Shown here one piece after another: positions 1 to 11,736 of a DNA stretch of 64,000 nt. Under the pieces are notes generated by a model that searched no databases, had not been told where the DNA came from, and was given only the letters and a program-made list of their open reading frames with translations. Position numbers and translations under genes: made by a program. This DNA is from Saposhnikovia divaricata (lineage: Eukaryota; Streptophyta; Magnoliopsida; Apiales; Apiaceae). Each line of letters begins with the position of its first letter. The stretch's first letter is position 1. Location of the stretch: positions 178,074,148 to 178,138,147 of the forward strand of contig CM071598.1 of NCBI GenBank assembly GCA_036435485.1, in the 5' to 3' direction.

Positions 1-1499
1 TCTACTAGATAAAGATGAAAATCATCTCCAAAAGACTTTGTTTTTCTAGCTCTAGTGCTTCTCCTTGGTTCAGACGGTCCATTAACATCTTCAGTAGAAA
101 CTGAGTTCCTACTAGAAGAATTCTGAAGCATGTCCCTTGGTCTAGGTATAGATGTAAATCTGTTTTCATCAAATATAGCATCCCTTGACTCGATAATCGA
201 GTTCACAGATACATAGTCATTAGATTCTAACACATAGAATCTATATGCTATGGAATGCTCAGCATAACCAACAAATATGCAATCTATACCTCGTTCACCC
301 AAGTTTCTTCTTTTGGGTTCAGTGAGTCTTACAACTGCTCTACATCCCCAAACTCTCAGAAAACTCAATTTTGGTGACTCTTTATACCAAAGTTCATAAG
401 GGGTAATCTTATTCCTCTTGCTAGGAATTCGATTCAATAAATAACAGGCTGTTAACATAGCCTCACCCCAAAAACCCTCACTCAATCCCGAGTAGGATAA
501 CAAGGAATTAACCATTTCTTTCAAAGTCCTATTCTTTCTCTCTGCCACACCATTTTGTTGTGGTGTATAAGGAGCCGTGGTTTGATGTATTATACCAGTA
601 GATTGAAAATAAACCGGATCATAATACTCACCTCCTCTATCAGTACGTAGATTTTTAATCATGGTACTCTGATGTAGCTCGACTTCTTCTTTATAAATTT
701 TAAAGAAGTCAAGAGCTTCATCCTTAGCATGCAATAAATATACATAGCAATATCTAGTAGCATCATCAATAAAAGTAACTACATACTTTTTATTTCCTAA
801 TGATGGTGTAGAATGGAAATCACACAAATCACTATGAATTATTTCCAAAACATCAGACACCCTATTAACCTCTTTAAATGGCATTCTGGTTATCTTCGTT
901 AACATGCATGTTTTGCATTTTTCATTATCTAAATCAATGGCAGGTATGAGACTCATTTTTGACATATCCTTTATTCTTTTGTAATGTACATGTCCTAGTC
1001 TAGCATGCCATAATTCAGATTTATTCAAATCATTGCTAGTACTAGTAGAAGCCATGCAAGCAGATTCATCAATAAATGGAGTATTTACATTCAACATAAA
1101 CATTCCATTATACAAATAGCCAAAGCCAACAAAAGAGCCATGTTTTGACAATATATATTTGTCACTTTCATAAACTTGTTTATATCCACAATTGTTCAAT
1201 ACAACACTAGACAAGAGATTCTTCCGAATCCCAGGAACATACAACACTTTATTTAACAATATACATTTGCCAGAAGTAAAAACTATCTTGACATTTCCTA
1301 GTCCTTTGATCGGTTCAGTTGCAACATTTCCCATCTTTAAGATAGATCCATCTTCGATTGGTTGAAAATCTATGAACCAACGAAGATCTTTGCATACGTG
1401 ACTCGTTGCTCCTGAATCAATCCACCAAGCAACATTGTCATCCTGCACATAAAATGCCTCAGATATTAGTGATACATAATTCTGACCAGAATTATAATT
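1..1499 (-). CDS. pol: copia pol, protease to integrase, partial (runs off window)
   Basis: The frame following the TAG at 1500 appears open to base 1. I checked it codon by codon from 1499 to about 1140 and followed the motifs beyond. In order: aspartic protease active site WIDSGATSHV (about 1425-1395), GAG-pre-integrase HHCC finger with LWHARLGH and CKTCML, and integrase core with HSDLCDF, RTDRGGEY and QQNGVAERKNR, which supplies the D, D and E residues. It then passes into the variable linker before reverse transcriptase. It would process gag-pol and insert cDNA, but upstream stops in gag make this copy probably inactive. The frame has no stop before the window edge and no upstream ATG of its own. 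Confidence 0.8.
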
Positions 1500-2414
1500 C
1501 TATATTAAAATCTGACCTTGTTGCTTTTCTGGATCCTTGGATCCACTTGGACCAGCAATCTGCTTTTCTTGCTTGCCTTTACCAACCCGACAATCCTTCT
1601 TGAAATGTCCAGGTTTGCCACACTTCCAACATGCCATCTTAGGCCTTTTATTGGAAGAATTGTTGTTGTTTCCTTTAAACTTTCGTTTATCACCCTTGCC
1701 ATTCTTAGAATTCTTGGAAGATCCACCATCTTCAACCATATTCACAGAAGAGTTACCGACTTGGTTCTTTCCCTTAGGATTATTCTCAATTTCTTGAGTC
1801 CTCAAAGCCTCTTCAATTCTGAAGTGACTTCCAAGTTGAACCAGAGTCATATCATCTTTATTATGTTTCAAGGAGTGTTTAAAATCCTTCCATGATGGTG
1901 GTAGTTTGTCTATAACACCAGAAACTGAGATAGATTAATCCATCTTCAGATTGTGTTGGGCAAACTGCCCCAGAATCCTTAACAATTCATTGTATTGTTC
2001 CATCACTGGTCTAGAATCGACCATTTTATAATTCATAAAATTACTAACCAGAAACTTCTTACTAGAAGCATCTTCTGCCATGTACTTGGATTCAAGAGAA
2101 TCCCACAATTCTTTCGCTGACTCAACATTTTGGTATATATCGAAAAGGGAATCAGACATATCGTTTAAGATGTGGCCGCGACAGATGTAGTCATCGTTTT
2201 CCCACTTGCACCGCTTCCTAGTCTGTTCAGCGGTTTCATTTTCGATCACTTCTGGACTGGGGGTACTCAGAACATATACAACTTTCAGCGTGGTCAACAG
2301 AAAATGCATCTTTTTCTGCCATCTTCTAAAATCATGGCCCTCAAACTTGTCCAGTTTTGCAAACTTGTTTGTCATGTCTTTTGCAGATTCTGCGTTCGCC
2401 ATCTTCAGAAACAA
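1500..2414 (-). pseudogene. gag: copia gag (capsid plus zinc knuckle), interrupted
   Basis: Structural protein of the copia element, which would package RNA in cytoplasmic particles. The N-terminal half (2414-1938) carries the plant copia gag pattern of KFEGHDFRRWQKKM and LWDSLESKYM. The C-terminal half has a CCHC zinc knuckle, CWKCGKPGHFKKDC, near 1625-1580. The two halves are in one frame but separated by a TAA at 1935-1937, and a TAG at 1500-1502 separates gag from the downstream protease, also in frame. Translation probably starts at the inner Met at 2402 (MANAE) rather than at 2414. In many copia elements gag-pol is one open frame, so both stops are likely inactivating. Confidence 0.85.
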
Positions 2415-2428
2415 ATGACTTCAATCTT

Positions 2429-2877
2429 TGTTGGGGAATATGGGTAATTACTTGGATTTTTCTGAAGTCGTGTGAACACTTTCAGATTGAAGTTATTTGT
2501 GGTTCACCCAAATAATTCAATCGGATAAAGTCAGAAATTCTGCAAGAAGAGAGAATGTGTTTTGCTGTGAATTTCAAAAATGAACCTATATAGAAAATGA
2601 TCAATATCACACCTATATATAGATGTCAACAGATGTGTCTTTTGCCAATAGACACATCTCAAGATGTGTCTTTTGCCAAAAGACACATCCCATTTCCAAC
2701 AGTCATGTCCAATGCTAATAGACACATCTCAAGATGTGTCTTTTCCCAATAGACACATCTCATTCTAGCAGATGTGTTTGATGCCAATAGACATGTCTCA
2801 TAAGCAATAATTCTGAAATCATAACGAACTCGAACAGAGCATGCACTCCGCATTTTCCCGACTTGTTCGATGTAACA
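2429..2877 (-). repeat. Putative 5' LTR of the minus-strand copia element
   Basis: On the minus strand this block begins TGTTAC (2877) and ends CCCCAACA (2429), giving TGTT...AACA termini. It lies directly before gag and holds a TATA-like CTATATAG near 2590. The matching 3' LTR is outside the window, so the borders rest only on the terminal dinucleotides and position. Confidence 0.55.
2631..2801. repeat. Tandem hairpin motif array in the LTR U3 region
   Basis: About five diverged copies of a roughly 30-40 bp unit. Most copies are inverted repeats of the form AGATGTGTC ... GACACATCT with a short AT-rich loop. The position upstream of the TATA-like site fits U3 enhancer-type repeats; that role is inferred. 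Confidence 0.75.
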
Positions 2878-3663
2878 TTACGATTACATTGATCAACTAG
2901 CCAATCCAATTACACTAAAATATCCATCATATAGGGCTTAACCTTGAGACTAATCGCAGAATTTTAGAACGATGGGCTCTCTGCTTTCTTAAACGATGAA
3001 TATCTCGCATGTAGCTATATCATTAAATTTCCTATAAGCAGTCTTCGAAGAAATTATTATTGAAAATTGAAACAAGTGTCTCGCTACATTCATCACCTGA
3101 TAAATTGGAGCTTTCCGAACAGTTTCTTTAAGGTTATTAGAAAATTGAATCTGTTGTAATTGACGGAGTCGAGTGATTAATTACAGCACGTGAAGATGAC
3201 AAATGATTTGGAAAGGATAGACATGCAGATGTATTTAGCTAAGATCCAGTTGTGGCTACCTGCGACGTCAAGTTTTAGGCCAAACCAACTCATTTAATGC
3301 ACAACAATTTCAGGAGGACCAAAATATGTGCTCTCTACATGTACACCCGTTTACAGTTTTTTAAAATACAAACAGAAACACAGCCAGTCATGTGTAGGCA
3401 TGTAGCCAGTTTTTTATATGTTGCATGCAAAATCTCCAGAACCGTTACATATTATAAATGATAGTAAGAGTTTATACATATCGCTCGGATAGGAAAGGAT
3501 GGAGAATGAGTAACAAACAAATTTCTAGAGTCATCTATGACCGGAAGAACAAACTATTAATTAATGCATTTAAATTATTTACTACTTTTAAATATAAATT
3601 CAAGTTGTAGGCTTCTAGCAAGCAGGTTATGAATTTGTGAGCTTGGGGTGTTTAGGCTTCCAA
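2878..3663. other. Intergenic, upstream region of the first receptor kinase gene
   Basis: AT-rich non-coding DNA between the copia LTR and the receptor kinase. No further gene, RNA or repeat was recognised. It must hold the kinase promoter unless that lies further left. Confidence 0.6.
3593..3598 (+). promoter_or_regulatory. TATA-like box upstream of receptor kinase 1
   Basis: TATAAA in an AT-rich context about 66 bp before the preferred ATG at 3664. Spacing allows a short leader. In such AT-rich DNA this match is weak evidence. Confidence 0.3.
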
Positions 3664-6600
3664 ATGGACTCCCGACTAACCTGCAACTTTGTATTATTCT
3701 GTACACACATTTGTGTTTTCTTTTGCATCTGCACCTCATCTAATACAATAACTTCAACTCAGTTCATATCTGATGCTAAAAATGATACCCTTTTATCTTC
3801 TAATGGTGCTTTCAAACTTGGTTTCTTTAGCCCTCCAATGTCGATAAACCGCTATATTGGTATATCGTTCAACAAAGTTCATGTACAAAATGTTGTGTGG
3901 GTTGCTAACAGAGATAGTCCTTTAAAATCCAAAGATGGCGTGTTCAAGATCTCGGGTGATGGAAACATTGTTATTTTCCCGGGTGAAAACCAAACACAGC
4001 AGCCTGTTTGGTCAAGCAATGTAACAGAAGTCTCTGTCGCTAGTAGTGTGCATGCCAAGCTACTGGATTCAGGAAACTTGGTCTTGACTTCCAGGTCCGG
4101 TCGTGTTATATGGCAAAGCTTTGATCACCCAACTGACACAATCTTGGCAGGGATGAAACTTGGGGTGGATAAGAGAACGGGTCTGAACCGAGTCATAACT
4201 TCGTGGAAGTCAGAAAATGACCCGGGAACTGGAGATTTTTCATTTGTGTTGGATGCAAGTACTGGGCTGCCTCAGATGTATGGACAGATGTTCTCTTACC
4301 GGGTCTGGCGGGGTGGCCCGTGGAATGGTCAGATTATGATTGGCGTGCCTATGGCTTCAAGAATAAAGCCTGTGGAGTTTTCTATAGAAGCTGCAGTTTT
4401 TAATTACACTTTTGTAAACAATAAAGATGAGGTACAACTTTAGTCTTTACTTATTCTTGTTAAGAGTAATGATACTTCTGCATAAGGTTGTGATCGCTTC
4501 AAGTGTCTACTTATCCGTCAGTGAGGCTGCTTAATGCATGTCGAACACTAATGATGAATGGCTTGTCTAGTTTAAGTATGATCCGATTACTATTTATCAT
4601 ATGCCATAAGCCCTAGGCATATGTACAACTTTAAAATTTAAAGAAACAGGGAGTAAATTATTTCAGGATTACTAAAAATTGGAACATGTAAATATATCAT
4701 TATCCTGATTGGGCAGGTTTACATAACCTTTGGAGTTGCTCCAGACTCTAAAGTTTTCAGAAGACTTAAGGTTGAAGCAGCAGGATATGCAGAGCAGCAG
4801 CTTTGGAATGCAGATAGCAATGAATGGACTATAATTTGGACTGCTCCACAAGACCGGTGTGATAAGTATAAGCGTTGTGGGGCGTTCAGCTTATGCAATA
4901 ACACCAATGCTATACAGTGTATGTGCTTGCCAGGATACGAAGCAGAGCAATATCAAGAATGGGACATGAATTGTGTTGAGAAGAGGAAAAAATTGCACTC
5001 GTCGTGTGGAAAAGGAGAAGGGGAGGGGTTTATGAAAATTACAGGCCTTAAACTTCCTGATGCTAGTAATGCTAGGTTTATCAAAAATATAAGCTTGCAA
5101 GAGTGTGAATTAGAGTGTTTTAAAAATTGTAATTGTACTGGATATGCGAGCGCTGATGTCAATGTAGGAGGGCGAGGTTGTTTTGCATGGTATGGTGAGT
5201 TGATTGATGTGCGAACTTATGCTGCAGATGGACAGGACTTATATATACGAGTAGATGCTCAAGAGCTTGGTATGTGCTAATGGATTTAACTGTTAGTAGA
5301 TTGAAGATTTTGATATCTTTATTTTACTTATTGAAAAATTATCTCCTCCCCCCCCCCACCCAAATTTAAAAATTTGATCTGCATTTTACTTGTTCGACAC
5401 TTAAATAATACTACCCTTGTACATGATATTCTGCAATAAATCATGTGATTTATGTGCTGTGCATTATGCGTTGTGCTATAAGCAATAGAGTCACCATTTT
5501 ATTTAATATACACGATGAATGTAATTTTATAGTGATGGGGGATACTGTATGTAACTAATACCTGATGAACAAGTTTATAAATTTGCAGAAGAAAACAAAA
5601 GGAAGGGACATGGAACGCAGAAGAAAATGATGCTTATTATCATATTTGTGGTACTCAGTCTAGGAGTTCTCTTGATCATTTACTGTTGGAGAAGACGAGT
5701 TTCCAAGAAAGGTAAAAACTGAACCAAATTTTACCATTGAATATGGTTCTGAATCTGAAATCATCTGCGTATTCTTTAAAATGTTTTATTTTGTTATATT
5801 TTATTAGCCCAGGAGCGGAAGAGAAGATACCTGGAAATGATACTTCAAGATTCAGCGATAGATCCAAGCAATGAGGTATCAGAAGCCAATAGCCTAGCAG
5901 ACAACAGCAAACTAGAACTGACGTTCTTCCAGTTAGATACTATTTTAAAGGCAACAGACAATTTCTCTCCTGCTACAAAGCTTGGACAAGGAGGCTTTGG
6001 CCCAGTTTACAAGGTAAACTATTTCATATAATATGTGCTTTTGTGTGAATAAAGGTAGATATTGAACAAAGTAGAATTAAAAACAGAAGTGAAGCTTGTA
6101 ACTATTGTTGTTACATGTATTTTGCAGGGTAATCTATCAAATGGACAGGAAATAGCAGTGAAGAGGCTATCAAGAAGCTCAGAGCAAGGGCTTTCTGAGT
6201 TTAAGAACGAAGCTTTGCTGATTGCAAAACTTCAACACAGAAATCTTGTCCGACTTTTAGGCTGTTGCATTGAAAATGAAGAGAAAATGCTCGTCTATGA
6301 GTTTATGCCGAATCTAAGCTTAGATTGTTTTCTTTTTGGTACAATATTTGCAGTCTATTGAATGAAGTACTTGGCTTCACATAAGTATGCTAATAATATT
6401 GTCACCTAATTTATGTGCTTTTCCATATTTAAAGATGAAACCAGGAAGTCACTGCTGGATTGGAAGAAGCGTCATGAAATAATTGTGGGGATTGCTCGAG
6501 GGATCCTGTATCTTCATCAAGATTCCAGGCTTAAAATTATCCACAGAGATTTGAAAACTAGCAACATTCTTTTAGACAAAGACCTGAATCCAAAAATCTC

Positions 6601-7310
6601 TGATTTTGGTACGGCAAGATTATTCGGGGGGAATCAAAGTCAGGCAAATACTCGTACAGTTGTCGGGACATTGTAAGTTTGGCTTTCCATGATCCACAAT
6701 TTTGTAAGTCTCATGCGCTTTTCAATCATTTTAAGCTGATAAATACTTTCTCTGTGAAATGCAGCGGTTACATGTCACCAGAGTACATCTTGCATGGCCT
6801 TTTCTCAGATAGATCTGATGTCTTCAGTTTCGGAGTCCTACTACTCGAGATAATCAGTGGAAAGAAAAATAGTGGAGTAGTACTTGATGTTTATCCACCT
6901 TCAAACTTAATAAGTAATGTAAGTGGAATTTTCACCTCTCATATCTTTGATATAATGTTAGTATTATCAGTGATAGTATATTATAAGAATAAAACCGGTT
7001 GTAGGTGTGGGCATGTTGGACTGGTGGAAAAGCCATAAACATCTTAGACACATCCATAGCAGATTCATGTCCACCTCATGAGGTTCTACGTTGTATTCAA
7101 GTCGGGCTTTTATGTGTCCAAGACAATTCAACTGATAGACCAACTATGTCAACTGTTGTTTTCATGTTAAGTAATGACGTTAATCTCCCTTTACCAAAGC
7201 AGCCAGTGTTTGCTATGTACAGAAGTCATCATAATCCGGACTCAATCATCTACGACACAAACTCATCCTCCATAAACGAGTTAACAGTCACCCATCCCGT
7301 TGGTCGATAG
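3664..7310 (+). CDS. G-type lectin S-receptor-like serine/threonine-protein kinase (SD1 type), 8 exons
   Basis: Plasma-membrane receptor kinase. Exons inferred from GT/AG sites and frame: 3664-4431, 4717-5269, 5589-5711, 5808-6013, 6128-6338, 6435-6672, 6765-6918, 7005-7310; phases close exactly to 852 aa. Domains: signal peptide (about 1-27), B-lectin (about 28-150, with VVWVANRDSPL and LLDSGNLVL), S-locus glycoprotein region, EGF-like (CDKYKRCGAFSLC), PAN/apple (about 345-435, Cys-rich), one membrane helix (about 453-475), then kinase. Kinase motifs are present: GQGGFGPVY, AVKRL lysine, HRDLKTSN, DFG and GYMSPEY. The ATG at 3664 is preferred over 3637 because the signal peptide follows it directly. 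Unusual: an extra 285-bp intron inside the S-locus region, usually one long exon in this family. Ligand unknown. It is convergent with the kinase at 8224-11195. Confidence 0.92.
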
Positions 7311-8223
7311 TTTCCAGTATTGTATTAAAATCTTTGTACATTACTATTTGTATTGTAAGTGTGCAGAAGGGTATTACAACTCAGCAGAATTACCGTTTTC
7401 TCAAAATAAGAGTGTAACAAAATTTGTTGATTTTTTACAGACATTGTGTAACAGCATGCGTGTTTTCTAGTGTTTCTACCCTTCTCTAGTTTTTAAATTT
7501 ACGTTCCGTACTGACAAGCTTGCAATGAAGAGCCCTGTCGAACTGAACTGAGTTGAGAGCCTTCTTCAGGCTAACTCTTACTTGTAACTTTATTTGATTG
7601 TAATATATGTGTGATCTATTGAGGCATAATTTTATTAATTAATTGTCGCTTGGGGAAGTGTATATAATCATGTTTTTTTTTTTTTTTTTTTTTTTGCATC
7701 ATTTGAGCTGATGAACTAGACCATATAGTTACTTTAGTTTAGTTATATGCAGCTGTACTTGGTGTTCATGTATTATGATAGTTGCCTATTTATAGTTGTA
7801 ACTTGTTCTGAGACTGCGAGATAGCAAGAAAGCTATACATATGGTTCCCAAGGAAGCAGCGTCCTGGAGTGCCTCGAGATTTAAGATTTGCGTAGTACAA
7901 AAGTACAAGGACCTCAAACCAATGTCTCTGCCCTATGAACCTTAAAGTTTATCAGGTTTCAATAGAGATTTCATCTAACTTGGGGAAATATAGTCAAAAG
8001 GCAGAACTAAACCACCTTATATGCAGCACAAAGAAGGAAAATGATTTAAAAGGAATGACCAAAAAAAAGTAATGGTCAGTTAAACACCAATCTATGCATA
8101 GTTATTCGACCATAACATATGGTTACATGCATCACTTAATAATTACAACAACAAAAACAAAAATACTGAGAGGAAAATTATAGTGATTTTGTCAATAATA
8201 CATTCAACCACTCATACAAAACC
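7311..8223. other. Intergenic, 3' ends of two convergent kinase genes
   Basis: Contains the 3' UTRs of both genes and a poly-T run near 7673-7695. No other gene seen. Confidence 0.6.
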
Positions 8224-11195
8224 TCAACGGGCTTCCATCACTGAAGTTGTTAAATAATTTACTGAACCAATTTCGGATGTTGCAGTACCTGAGCTTTCCG
8301 ATAGAGTAGTCCTTCCAGCTGCAAATGCAGGACGTCGAGGAGACTCAAGTTCCATATGTTTGTTGTTGAACATTGAAACAACATCAGACATGGATGGTCT
8401 ATCATCTGGACTTTCTTGAACACACAAAAGTCCGATTATTATATACCTTAATGGTGTTGAAGAGGAACAAGGGACTTGCAATGTTGGATCTATCAGCTCT
8501 ACGACCTTGCCTTTTTCGCATAAATTCCATACCTTACAAAAAAAATTATGTCATAACATTTATATGCCCACGCTAAAGAAATATATTCCCTCCACCATAA
8601 AATAGGATTTGCTTTAAAAGAATATATACATTTGGAATTTGAAATGATGTTATATTTTTAGAAAGGACGTAGCTAAGGTTGTCAGAAATTTACATATCCA
8701 AGAAGATTGGTATAATCTGCAGATAGTTGAAAACTATTGTTCTTTCTTCCACTCAGAATCTCTAGAAGCAAAACCCCAAAGGCAAATACATCTGACTTAA
8801 CAGAAAAACGTCCTTCCATTGCGTACTCAGGTGACATGTAACCACTGGATTGTCATCAAAATTTCTTGTTGGTCAAGTAATTTAGAGTAGATATGGTAAT
8901 TCATATGATTAATATATACTATAGAAGTTCACTTACTATGTCCCCACAATCCTAGTTGTATTGGCTTGAAATTCATTTCCTCCAAATATTCTTGCCATGC
9001 CAAAATCTGATATCTTTGGATTCATTTCACCATCCAACAAAATGTTACTAGCTTTCAGATCTCTATGAATTATCCGTATTCTGGAATACTGATGAAGATA
9101 AAGAAGACCTTGAGCAATGCCTTCAATTATCTGAACGCGTCTACCCCAATTCAATAGCTCCTTCTTCTTAGGATCTGCCATATTTTGTGCATCAGTGTGT
9201 GAGCGGTCATTTGTGGTTTGCATCATATAAAATTAGACGAATACACATAATTGAATGTGCTGATCACCTACCAAAGAGTATAGAATCCAAGCTTTTATTT
9301 GGCATGTATTCATACACAAGTATCTTCTCATCTTTTTCAATGCAGCATCCTAAGAGCCTCACGAGGTTCCTATGTTGGAGTTTGGCAATAAGAATTGTTT
9401 CATTTCTTAACTCTTCCAATCCTTGTCCAGAAGTTTGTGATAGTCTTTTGACTGCTACATACTGCCCATTAAGTAACTCTCCCTGAAAACACAAAACGAT
9501 ATTATGACTCAGTTAGGCCTCTGAACTGATGTTTTTATCTTAGCCCTCCCAGAAAACATCTAAGATCTTTTATGTTTGTTGGGTGAAGTTTGTTTATAAA
9601 TCATATATAAAACTACAAATTTTGAGAACCTGCAAAATTCAATGTCTAGAGGTACAATGATTCACAAAAAATACTAATTTGTATAATTTAGTTGCTGATA
9701 AGCAACAAATGATTCGTTAAGACTGCAAATAATATTCAGCATGCAAAGAAGATCATTGAAGATACAAATATGACTTACTGATTTGCCACTTAATTTTTGT
9801 TTGTACCTAAACCAACCCTTAGGTTTGTTATAACTGGATGGACCTTACCTTGTAAACTGGTCCAAAACCACCCTCTCCAAGTTTATTGACATCAGAGAAT
9901 TTGTTGGTTGCATCAGATATGCTTGAAAATCTGAATTTAGGACATTCAAGTTCTTTATTTGCTCCATCTTTCATGGAGTCTACAGAGGTGACATGATCAG
10001 AATTTACCGAGCTGCTCTTATCAAAATCGTAGAATAACAAATTATGTTCTTGTTGCTCGTTTCCTGTTTGGAGAAAAAGGAGATAGATTATCAGCCAGTA
10101 AGAAAATGATAACATAATAATAGCTTTTTGTGAGGTCAATGTAAATATTTATAATGTGAAGCAGCAGTGCACTACTATTTAACCTGTTAAGTTGAACTTC
10201 TTTTTCCTCCTCCGAACTATAGTAAAGATACAACCACCAAGGAGAAACAACAGAGGGATGATTGAAACTGGAATTATGACACGGGAGTGATTATTTGTCT
10301 TAGAGAACCTCTTGCCTTTTCCATTATTGTCGACTACATATAACTTCTCAAGCCAACTCTTTTTGCTTTCTGACCATTTCAGGACTCTCATAACACCCGA
10401 AGGTGTTATGACTGCTCTTGTGAAGGTTGAGTCTCCGGAAGAATCATATATCAAATAGTAGGAATGCTGATCAGAACCATACCTGAGACCTTTCAAGCTT
10501 TTGACATTAAATTCAGGAGCAAAAGTGTAATTTTGTCCATTCCAACTTCCACTCCTCCACTTTGCTTGTGTCATATTTATCCATACAAAAAGTTCGAAAT
10601 AGCTACTTGGGTCCATCCCGAGTGAATAAATACCAGGAGCCGGATCATCAGAACTTTTCCAACATGTGAGAACTTGTATTCTTTTAGTACCCTTCTCCAA
10701 CCAAAGTGTTTGACCAGGCAACCAATTATCTGTTGCATAGTCAAAGCTCTGCCATACTATGTTCCACAACTCATCTCTCAAAACAAAATTTCCAGTATCA
10801 AGAAGTACCGCTTCTGTTGCATTTGATGTGCTGTTAACAAATGATGTCCTCCAAATAACAATTCGCGACATATTGTATATGAATAAATTACCACCAGAAA
10901 GCACTAAAGTAGAATTATAACGAGAAGGGTATGTAATGGGCTCATCTCTATTCGCTACCCAAACTATAGTTTTCTCCGATATGTTTTTGTACCATATACC
11001 AACATAGTAGTTTGTCGAATTACCTGGAGAAAAGAATCCCAGTTCAAATGTTCCGTTTTTAGATATTAATGTCTGGTTTAAAGACAGCGATTTCTTTGAT
11101 GAAAGTGAATCCATTCCATTCGAATCCTTGAATAAGCAGAACAAGTAGTAAAGAAGCACCAGGTTTAGCCATATTTTTCTTTCTTTCGTAACCAT
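8224..11195 (-). CDS. S-domain receptor-like kinase lacking EGF and PAN domains, 6 exons
   Basis: Probable plasma-membrane receptor kinase. Minus-strand exons: 11195-10184, 10063-9849, 9482-9272, 9174-8937, 8844-8694, 8532-8224; phases are consistent and give 711 aa. An upstream in-frame ATG at 11228 would add 11 residues, but 11195 starts a cleaner signal peptide. Domains: signal peptide, B-lectin (ELGFFSPGNS, IVWVANRDEP), S-locus glycoprotein part (WRSGSWNGQ), then directly a basic linker, membrane helix (IIPVSIIPLLFLLGGCIF) and kinase. The EGF and PAN/apple modules found in its neighbour are absent, and the intron that normally precedes the membrane exon is also missing, as if one deletion fused the two. 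Kinase motifs are intact: GEGGFGPVYK, AVKRL, HRDLKASN, DFGMAR. A functional gene is likely but expression is unproven. Confidence 0.9.
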
Positions 11196-11228
11196 ATCTC
11201 TAGAGACCTGAGAAAAATGATAGTGCAA

Positions 11229-11728
11229 ATCTCCACAAATGGATTAAGAACCAAAAATACATTTAGCCAGTCATGCAAGACTGCTAAAATCATTGTTCTT
11301 CAGTCTTCACACGTATCTTAAACTCGTACGTATTGAATAGAAAATTAATATAAACATAAATAAATCTTCTTCCAAAAAATCTTCACTAGTAGTACAGGGA
11401 TGTACAGAGTATAGGTTTGATATTTAGTTGCACCTGATTACGACCGTGTAACCCTCAACCTTTTACTGGTAATATATTACTAAGCTATAGTGCAAATGTA
11501 CTTTCGTAAAACTGAAAATTACAGAACAAATATGCATGTCTGCACACGCCAAGGACATTTTTGGGCAGCTATGCAATCAAATTCAGTTTCGTAAAACTTG
11601 TAAATGAATATTGGAAGTAACTTATAACCACACACTGAAAAATTCTTACAAGATGAAGTAATCCTAGAAACCCAAGTTATTACAGTCAATATACTTTCGG
11701 TAAGAAATACTGATTGTCCAAAATTGCA
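11229..11728. other. Upstream region of receptor kinase 2
   Basis: AT-rich non-coding DNA between the kinase start and the hAT-like element. It presumably holds the minus-strand promoter. No specific motif is claimed. Confidence 0.5.
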
Positions 11729-11736
11729 GTAATGAC

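Larger units (their letters stand above)
1..2877 (-). mobile_element. Ty1/copia LTR retrotransposon, 5' part, left-truncated by window edge
   Basis: Reading on the minus strand from 2877 to 1 the order is putative LTR, gag, CCHC zinc knuckle, protease, GAG-pre-integrase and integrase, which is the Ty1/copia order. Reverse transcriptase, RNase H and the 3' LTR would lie left of base 1. The element is damaged by two in-frame stops in gag. No sequence resembling the usual initiator-Met primer binding site is visible between the putative LTR end and gag, so the inner LTR boundary is tentative. Lineage within copia was not determined. Confidence 0.9.
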
